Notes under the pieces: model-generated
Databases searched by the model: none
What the model saw: only the letters and a program-made list of their open reading frames with translations
Told to the model about the DNA's origin: nothing
DNA from: Galaxea fascicularis
Taxonomy: Eukaryota > Cnidaria > Anthozoa > Scleractinia > Euphylliidae
Direction of reading: 5' to 3'
Length of the DNA stretch: 64,000 nt
NCBI GenBank assembly: GCA_948470475.1
Contig: OX419344.1
Location: 18,188,225 to 18,252,224, forward strand
Made by a program: the position numbers and the translations under genes
Shown: in pieces, positions 57,481 to 64,000 of the stretch
Numbering within the stretch: position 1 is the stretch's first letter
Layout: the number at the start of each line of letters is the position of its first letter

Positions 57481-59084
57481 CCATCACGGAAACACTTCAC
57501 AACAAAGCGGGGCGCCCGGTGTGGAAACTGGCCCAAAGCGTGAATAGAGATTGAGACACAATAGGTATACATGATCTAAAGCAGGGAGCTGTGCGGAAAT
57601 GTTACCTCACACTTTTCCACGCATTAGACCTGCTTGCCGCCATCTTGGCTCTTTAAGGCGCCTCTACTTCCGAACTGTTTCTTGCATGTTCGTTTCTTAC
57701 GAAATATTTAGGAAATCTTGCCAATTTTCTACTTTCATCAAATGCGAAACAAAGAAAATCTAAATTAAAATATAGCTTTGTCGCTTCGGTGAAAGGCCCA
57801 AACAAATGAAAAATTGAAAATTCACACCTGATTTTGCTTTTCTGAAAATAAAAAACGAATATTAAGATTTGTGTTTTTTGGTATTCAATTTTTGATTTTT
57901 TTTAAACAGCAGATAAGCAGTGACTTTGATAAAGGATGGAGGAAATTGAAGCAGCCGTATTTGTTATAAAAGATAAACAGCCTATTAACCTAAAGTAACA
58001 GTAGATGTGATGATCATCAAAGGTTATAGGCAAGTCCTTACCTCAACTAAGCTTAGCAATTAATGGGTACCTTTGAAAAACAGTATCAACGGATTATTTG
58101 CCTTCTAAATCTAGTGCGAATTTGCTTCTTAATATAGAATGTGCCTTAGGATTTACTTCTAGAGTCATTGCTACATTTTAAAGAACCTTTGTAGACGCTA
58201 TGAGTCTTGCATGGTGTTGTACGTATAACTTTGGTGTCAGGCAAATATGCACTCATAAAGACCACTGAGAGACATAATTTCCATAGTTAAATAGATTTTA
58301 TAATTTAGAATTAACTTTGTATTAAGAAATAATTATGTGAGGCCCTGAAATTACAATGTAGCAGAATAAAATCAAGATTACATCAGAAAACAACCCTTGA
58401 CAAAAAGGTTAAATAATAGTTCATTTTCAGTGTAATATGGAAATTTTGTGTCATTATTATCATCAAAGTAGAAACTGTTGATTGAAAAAACCGTAATTAT
58501 TATTCGGAAAGGCGGCCCAAAGCAAGAGAAAAAAACGTAGGGACTTCTACTTCGTGGTTCCGAGTGCGTGACATTATTTGAGTAACTGCTGGCTGCATAA
58601 AATATTGCTGTAGCAATTGAGAATCTATGTCATTGTTCTTTATCATTTCTCAATTGAATTATGTAGATTGTTCAGAAAACTCCTCACACTCATAGTGCTC
58701 ATGATTACATATTCTCCTGATACCAAAGTTGAATTCCATGCAAGACTCGGGTCTACAAAGATTCTTTAAAATATAGTAATGTCTGTAGAAGTTAAATCCT
58801 ATGAGAACAATGAAGGCACACTCTATATTTAGAAGCAAATTTGGGGAAGAATTCCACACAGCCCCATACATTAATAATTATACATGCATTTTCTGACTCA
58901 GACTCTATTCGTTTTTGGAACAGTATGACAGTGATGCATGTATAAATAATAATGAGGCTGTACGGAAACCTTTCCGCAAATTTGTACTTAATGTACAGAC
59001 AAAATAATCTGTTGATACCATTTTTCAAAGGCTCCCGCTAACATTGTTCAGCTTGATCGATGGTGTGAACTAGTCTTAAACCAG
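57481..59084. other. Intergenic, no gene seen
   Basis: AT-rich sequence with two overlapping minus-strand frames (58,659-59,028) lacking motifs or splice context. Confidence 0.4.
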
Positions 59085-59313
59085 GCGCGCGTTGCTCGAA
59101 ACTCCCGAAACTTTTCGGGCGCATTTCGGGTGCCATAATTTCTTTGGTATCTTAAAAACGAAGACGTTTTTAGGTATGAAACTTTGCAACAAATTTGCCT
59201 TTTCGTATCTTGAAATCACAGAAAAAGATAAGCTTTTCAGAACAAGCGGATCGCAGGTTTTAAAATGGCTTTTCGGGCCCGAAACGTTAACGGGACTTTC
59301 GAGAAACGTGCCC
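59085..59313. mobile_element. ~229-bp MITE (family copy 2)
   Basis: GCTCGAAACTCCCGAAACTT at the left, and CGGGCCCGAAACGTTAACGG then GACTTTCGAGAAACGTG at the right, form inverted ends. It is in inverse orientation to the copy at 41,816-42,008. Confidence 0.78.
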
Positions 59314-59614
59314 CAGATCTCTGCAGACAATCAATTTGTTGTTTTGGATAAATAGGCTGGATATTATTCAAATAAAAACAAAAGAGGCAACTCGTCTAAA
59401 TACACTGAAAATGACAGCTTGTCTTTGATTTTAGTCACTAAAATTTCAAATAAAGCCTGGCGTTTGGTTTTCCATTTGGCTCTGTTTCGATGTCCACGTC
59501 CTCCATTTTGGATTTTTCTGCGGATTACCGCTGAAAACTCGTTCTCAGACTCCCCTTCCCGGTTCCTCGTTTCCCCTTCCTTGTTCCCGCTTTTAGTAAC
59601 ATCCACCGATTACC

Positions 59615-60065
59615 TCATTCATTGAAAACAACTCTTAAAGCGAAGCATAAGTTTATTTCATTCACTGGCACGAAAAAATACAATTCTCAGTTAAGCTTAC
59701 TTGGAATTATAGCTAATAACTGGACAAGAAAACTATTCCACTATTTTCTTTTCTATTCAATTGAATTGGCAATCCAATTGTAAATGCATAAATTGGTTTT
59801 GTATTTCCAGTGGCATATTTAATGTTTCATTTCGGACCAAACTAAAAGTTACCAGCAAATGTTAAGAAATCGTTGAGTCTGGGATCCAGCATTAGGTAAT
59901 TCAGAGGTTTTGCATTCAGTGTTCTTTAATCTGACTTTCAAGTACGACTTTCCCAATTTAAAAAAGAAATGGTAACAGTATTTACCCTTAAGAGTTTTCA
60001 AATTAGCCGAGGTGGTATTTGAAGAGACGAGGGCGTCCAAAAGCCACCGTTAGTCGTGTCACTCA
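59615..60065. repeat. Inverse copy of the 44.3-44.7 kb segment
   Basis: The order CTTAAAGCGAAGCATAAGTT, TATTTCCAGTGGCATATTTA, TTTCATTTCGGACCAAACTA, GAGTCTGGGATCCAGCATTA is the reverse of that at 44,270-44,740. Divergence is moderate. Non-coding. Confidence 0.8.
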
Positions 60066-61309
60066 CTTGGATTTGAATTACCACGGAAACCATCTACCTT
60101 ATTTGACCTCATCTACTAGTAGACGATAGAATAAAGGCACTGCCTAATGCCTCTGGTTATGCTTCAACAGCTTTTGAAAACGAGACACAATTATTTTGAC
60201 AAGCTCATTTGCGATGCTTTATCTACTTGCAGCCATATCTCACACAAAACCTTCCAGACCCAAGACCAGCACCTCCTGTCGCAAAAATGAATACATCGTT
60301 TCACACCCGCAGGAAATGTAATAAGACACATAATCAGCTGATTGTTTAAGTCGTCAAGGTAAGAAATTGAAAAACAAAAACGCTTGAAACTGTAAACGAA
60401 CTCCCTAATAACTAAAGGTCATCAACGAAAGCATTTAAACAGAAATACTTTCCTCTATTCCCAGACAGATATATGACCATGTTTTTAACTTTCATTATAT
60501 TATTTTTACCGGCTGTTTATTAACACAGTCTTTTTCTAAGGTGTTTTACTGCAGGAGGCTCTAGAGCTCGGTCACTAACTGAACTGGTTTCATCAGTGAC
60601 AAAACGTCCTGCATTCTGCTTGGGTAAAAGTGCCGATTGGTAGATGATTTCGACTGATGAAGTGTGACAGTATATTTTTTGCACTCCCGTTTTAAGAACT
60701 CGGGATAATTTTCTGCGTGGCGTGCCACACTGAAGATAAATTGCAACTTACCAGAAACAATAGTCAATAGCGCTGTCAATTTGTTTCTATGATGAAACCA
60801 TGAACAGGCCTTGATCAAGTATTCTTTAAGTTATCAGATATTGACATAGCCTCAGAATATGTTTACAGAGTATGTAATTCCATGTGACGATGTTTTGTTC
60901 TAAGACACAGGAATTAAACAAAGACGCTATAGATTGGTAAGAGTTAAAAGCTCACAAACTTGGATTGTTCATATTGCACTTTCGTTCAACATCATATCTG
61001 AAGACTGCAATTAATTGAGCAAAGTAACTTCAAAGATACAATTAGTAAAGACGTCGTAACACAAACAGCTAGTAATCACTTATTGAGACTTTTTCCGGAA
61101 ACCTATTTGATCGTTCATTGATTCAATATATATAATAGTTATGACCTAATGCTCATGCGCAATGACAGCCCACCCAGCTGCTTTCCATATTAGTAGGCCA
61201 TCACACGCCGCTTGTGAAGTCTTTATTTTCCCGACCTCTGTCATATCGTCTGGTGTTTCAATTTTACACTGTTGGTAACAAGAGAAAATATTTATATGAA
61301 CAGTCACAA

Positions 61310-64000
61310 ATGGCAAGCAGAACCTCGTTGGTTTCCTTTATCCTTGTCTTCACAGTGAATCATGCTGAAAATCTGAATTCTTATTTCTCTCTTCACGAGG
61401 ACAGAGCAATTACGAGTTCTTTCATTAAAAGCGTGTATACACAGGACATCTTGTCATGTGGAAGGGCCTGTGCTGCCGAACTGAACTGTAACACAGCAAA
61501 CTACCTGAAAGCAGAAAACAAATGCGATCTTTCGGAAGAGCGAATAATCACTCGGCAAAAACCAGAAGCCGCAATCTTGAAGGGGTGTCTCCTGATTGAA
61601 AAGGTACGAAATTATTTCATTTTTATCTAAGCTAATAAAAAGCAAGATAATATCTGAAAAAGAAGAAAATATTTTGTTTATAATTTTGTAGTTCCTAGTT
61701 AATTAGGGACTAGTTGTAGTTAATTTTGTAGTCCCTCAAACGAGGACGAAAAATTTACGCGTCCCAATAAATTTAAAATAATGGGTTAGGAAGGGTAGTG
61801 AATTTGGGCGTCATTGTGCGAGGGCAGTAAATACTAGAGATTTTTACAACCGGAAATTGGAGATGAAGTTCATTCTCACCCTGTTTACAAGTGTGAAGAT
61901 AATTCCGCTGCAGATATGATAATTTCGATATCACAATTACAAGCAATATTAACATGGGAAATGTGTGTGTTATAATCAAATGTGTAGGAAAAGTGCAAGT
62001 TAAAGAGCAGCTGAAAAAACACGTTCCCGTTTGCATCCAACCGTTTTTATTTTCAGCATTGACTCTGTCACCATTTCATATTGCTACGTTTACTCAGCGC
62101 TAATTATCTGCCAGTGGTACATTTTTAGTTGGAAACTGATAAAAAAGAAAAGAGGAAAAACATGGTGCAAGAGAGGATGAATCTGCTCTTGCATGGTGTA
62201 ATTAGATGTGACTCTGTTCATTAGAATGAGCTTCTCTGTCCAGTGGACTATTGGCCGATGGTCGCCCTGCCGAAAATTCAGATGCTCACAAAACAAATGT
62301 TCGCTCAAAATGCAATTCTACAGACCTTTACCAGCATTCTGTTTAAAGAGTCAAGAGGAGTCATAATGTCGCCAATAAGAAAAGGGAAATACCCGCGTAT
62401 TTCCTCGAAAAGTAGCCGCCGCAGAGGTGAATAAGACTTCGTATGTTTTCAGCCCCAAACGGCCGAGTGGTTATTCGAGGGAGGGAAGAGGCTATCGGTT
62501 TAACAAGGGGACAACTATTGCAGAAATAGCCCGCTAGACGATCGACGATGACTGCCTGAAATAAACTGAAATAAATTTTGTGTTGCATTGGAAATGAAGG
62601 ATAACTTCGTTCTCTTAAAATTCCCTACGTTATTTTACATCGAAATATTAAAGTTATTTTTACCGAGTGTTTCTTAGCAACAAGAGACAGTTTGAGCCGG
62701 CTTGTTCAAAACCACAACAGCAAATTCCTTCTGTGAGCTCTCGGGCGTTTTCGGGCGATTTACGACGTTTCTTCGGTATCACCAGGGACGAATGGTAATA
62801 GTACTATGACGCATGTGCAGCGGGACGGTCATTCATGTTTTAGCGATTGTGTCAAGTCTGGTGGATAAAATTGTTGGCAATCTAATGGAATCTAATGGAC
62901 AATGTGCTGACCACCTATCCCCAAGAACCTCTATCGGTCATGGAAACCTCTTAGGAGGCCTCACTGCGCCAGCAGACGCGGAAACGAGACTGAGAGAGAG
63001 AGAATCTGGTCAGGAGCCATTACTAGGAGCGTACAACTGCCCTATATTCCTGTCACGGCATTTCCACAGACCGATTTATTTTTAGATTGCATTTGCCGCG
63101 AATATGGGACTCCCTCGGGAGCCCATTCTCTCGTGCGAAACTTTTCCTCGACCATTCTTTTGTTCTAAAGTTTCTCTGCGAAGCTAAGAAACTTTAGAAC
63201 AAAAGAAAGATGATGAGGATGCGGTATCACGTGTACGTTTTTTCACGGGAAAGATAGTCTAAAAATAAATCGCTCTGTAAAAATGCCGTGACATAGGCTT
63301 AGTATGGGAGTTGTACGCTCCTAGTGATGGGCTCCTGATCTGGTGGAAAGTTAAATTGTAAACACGATTAATCACATTCACAAGCTAGCTATCTCTAGAT
63401 ATCTTTTGTATTGTATCTGAACTTGATCAGTTGAAAGTATATTTAAGTACTTGAAAGGAATATTTGATCTTTCACATCTCCGTCTCTTTTATTTCAGATT
63501 AAAATGGTCCCTTCTGTAAAATACACACAAAATCTGTCGGGTAAGTATAACGGTCGTGCAAATTAATAAAATCGTCTAAAAGATATTTACGCATTACCAT
63601 AATAATAGTCGAAACAGAAAAAAAAAAGGTGCAAAAAGGACAGTTTTAGATTCTACTTATTCAGTTAAAAACTAGATCACTAGATAATGAAATTCTCAGT
63701 ACCATGCCATGATACTATGCTCCGACAAGTATGGCAACTGTATGTGTCAATTCGTTTGTTTTTATAACTGAATGAGGTAGGGAAGATTTATCCATAATTA
63801 AAAGCGTTTTGATAGAAACAAGTATTCCACCCGTACAATCTATTTGAAACGAATGACTTTTTTCGTTACCAGCTTCCATTATATGGGTGCATTTCACACC
63901 CCAATGGTGCACAACACAAGGACGAAGCTTATTTGGTACTGAAAAAACCACAGAAGAGTGCAAGGGAAAGTGCAAAGAGGGATGCCTCGGTGTTGAGTGG
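61310..64000 (+). CDS. Secreted PAN-like protein, copy B (3' end beyond window)
   Basis: Exons 61,310-61,603, 63,498-63,540 and 63,873 to the window edge use the same phases as copy A, and exons 1 and 2 have identical lengths (294 and 43 nt). The start is MASRTSLVSFILVFTVNHAE; an upstream in-frame Met at 61,214 is disfavoured because copy A and the signal peptide both point to 61,310. Exon 1 has the same PAN-like cysteines. Exon 2 differs more (IKMVPSVKYTQN against IKMASFAQDTQN). Exon 3 again has EECKGKCKEGCLGVEW. The stop lies outside the window. Duplicated secreted PAN proteins often bind surface sugars or proteins; function unknown. Confidence 0.82.
63011..63337. mobile_element. ~327-bp foldback element, only in copy B
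   Basis: The ends CAGGAGCC / GGCTCCTG lie between copies of ATCTGG (63,004-63,009 and 63,338-63,343). The two halves are inverted around about 63,183, where GTTCTAAAGTTTCT and AGAAACTTTAGAAC face each other. Copy A lacks it at the matching place (about 48,805). Confidence 0.85.

Larger units (their letters stand above)
60550..64000 (+). repeat. Copy B of the direct segmental duplication (runs off window)
   Basis: Shares promoter-side text (e.g. GCGTGCCACACTGAAG / GGCGTGCCACACTGAAG, ATGAAACCATGAACAGGC), exons and parts of introns with 46,380-51,015. Confidence 0.9.

Noticed and set aside
61214..61309. Upstream Met of the copy-B PAN gene
   Set aside because: Copy A starts at the position matching 61,310 and the signal peptide begins there; the extra N-terminus would bury it.

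Overview
The window looks like animal nuclear DNA: AT-rich, spliced genes with GT-AG introns, TATA boxes, dozens of short inverted-repeat elements, microsatellites and no operons. The gene content (PA14/FN3 receptor-channel, small BRICHOS protein, PAN-like secreted pair) and repeat style suggest a cnidarian, probably an anthozoan such as a coral. That assignment is inference, not proven by any single sequence.

Layout. 1-8 kb: no gene I can support; several MITEs and foldbacks. 8.1-19.4 kb (+): a multi-exon receptor-channel with PA14, two FN3 domains, and an ionotropic glutamate receptor-like ligand-binding domain split around a pore carrying a K+-channel TVGYGD filter. 20.9-34.4 kb: a broken minus-strand BRICHOS gene copy that has swallowed other elements. 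Its last exon holds a 3,024-bp element with ~830-bp inverted arms and a 7-bp target duplication (GGTAAAT). Its last intron holds about 9 kb that encodes a C2H2-tyrosine recombinase-SANT protein (25.5-27.3 kb, +) and, convergently, a superfamily 3 (SF3) helicase (27.6-30.6 kb, -). This 9-kb insert also contains a large palindrome that is itself interrupted by a truncated PIF/Harbinger element. 38.5-40.3 kb (+): the better-preserved BRICHOS paralogue, whose matching sequence supplies the empty site for the insertions. 47.3-51.0 and 61.3-64.0 kb (+): tandem copies of a secreted PAN-like gene about 14 kb apart. 52-53.5 kb: a decayed non-LTR retrotransposon. 54.3-57.5 kb: nested inverted-repeat elements.

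Most interesting system: the recombinase + SF3 helicase pair. Both genes have their own TATA box and very short predicted leaders, they converge, and the insert is bordered on one side by about 29 GGAAC/GTTCC pentamers in ~640 bp and on the other by four in ~230 bp. I read it as one self-replicating/integrating mobile element (recombinase for integration, helicase for replication, possibly recruiting PCNA through a C-terminal PIP-like motif). I do not recognise a described animal element class with this gene pair. The helicase frame carries one in-frame TGA, so this copy may be dead or use readthrough.
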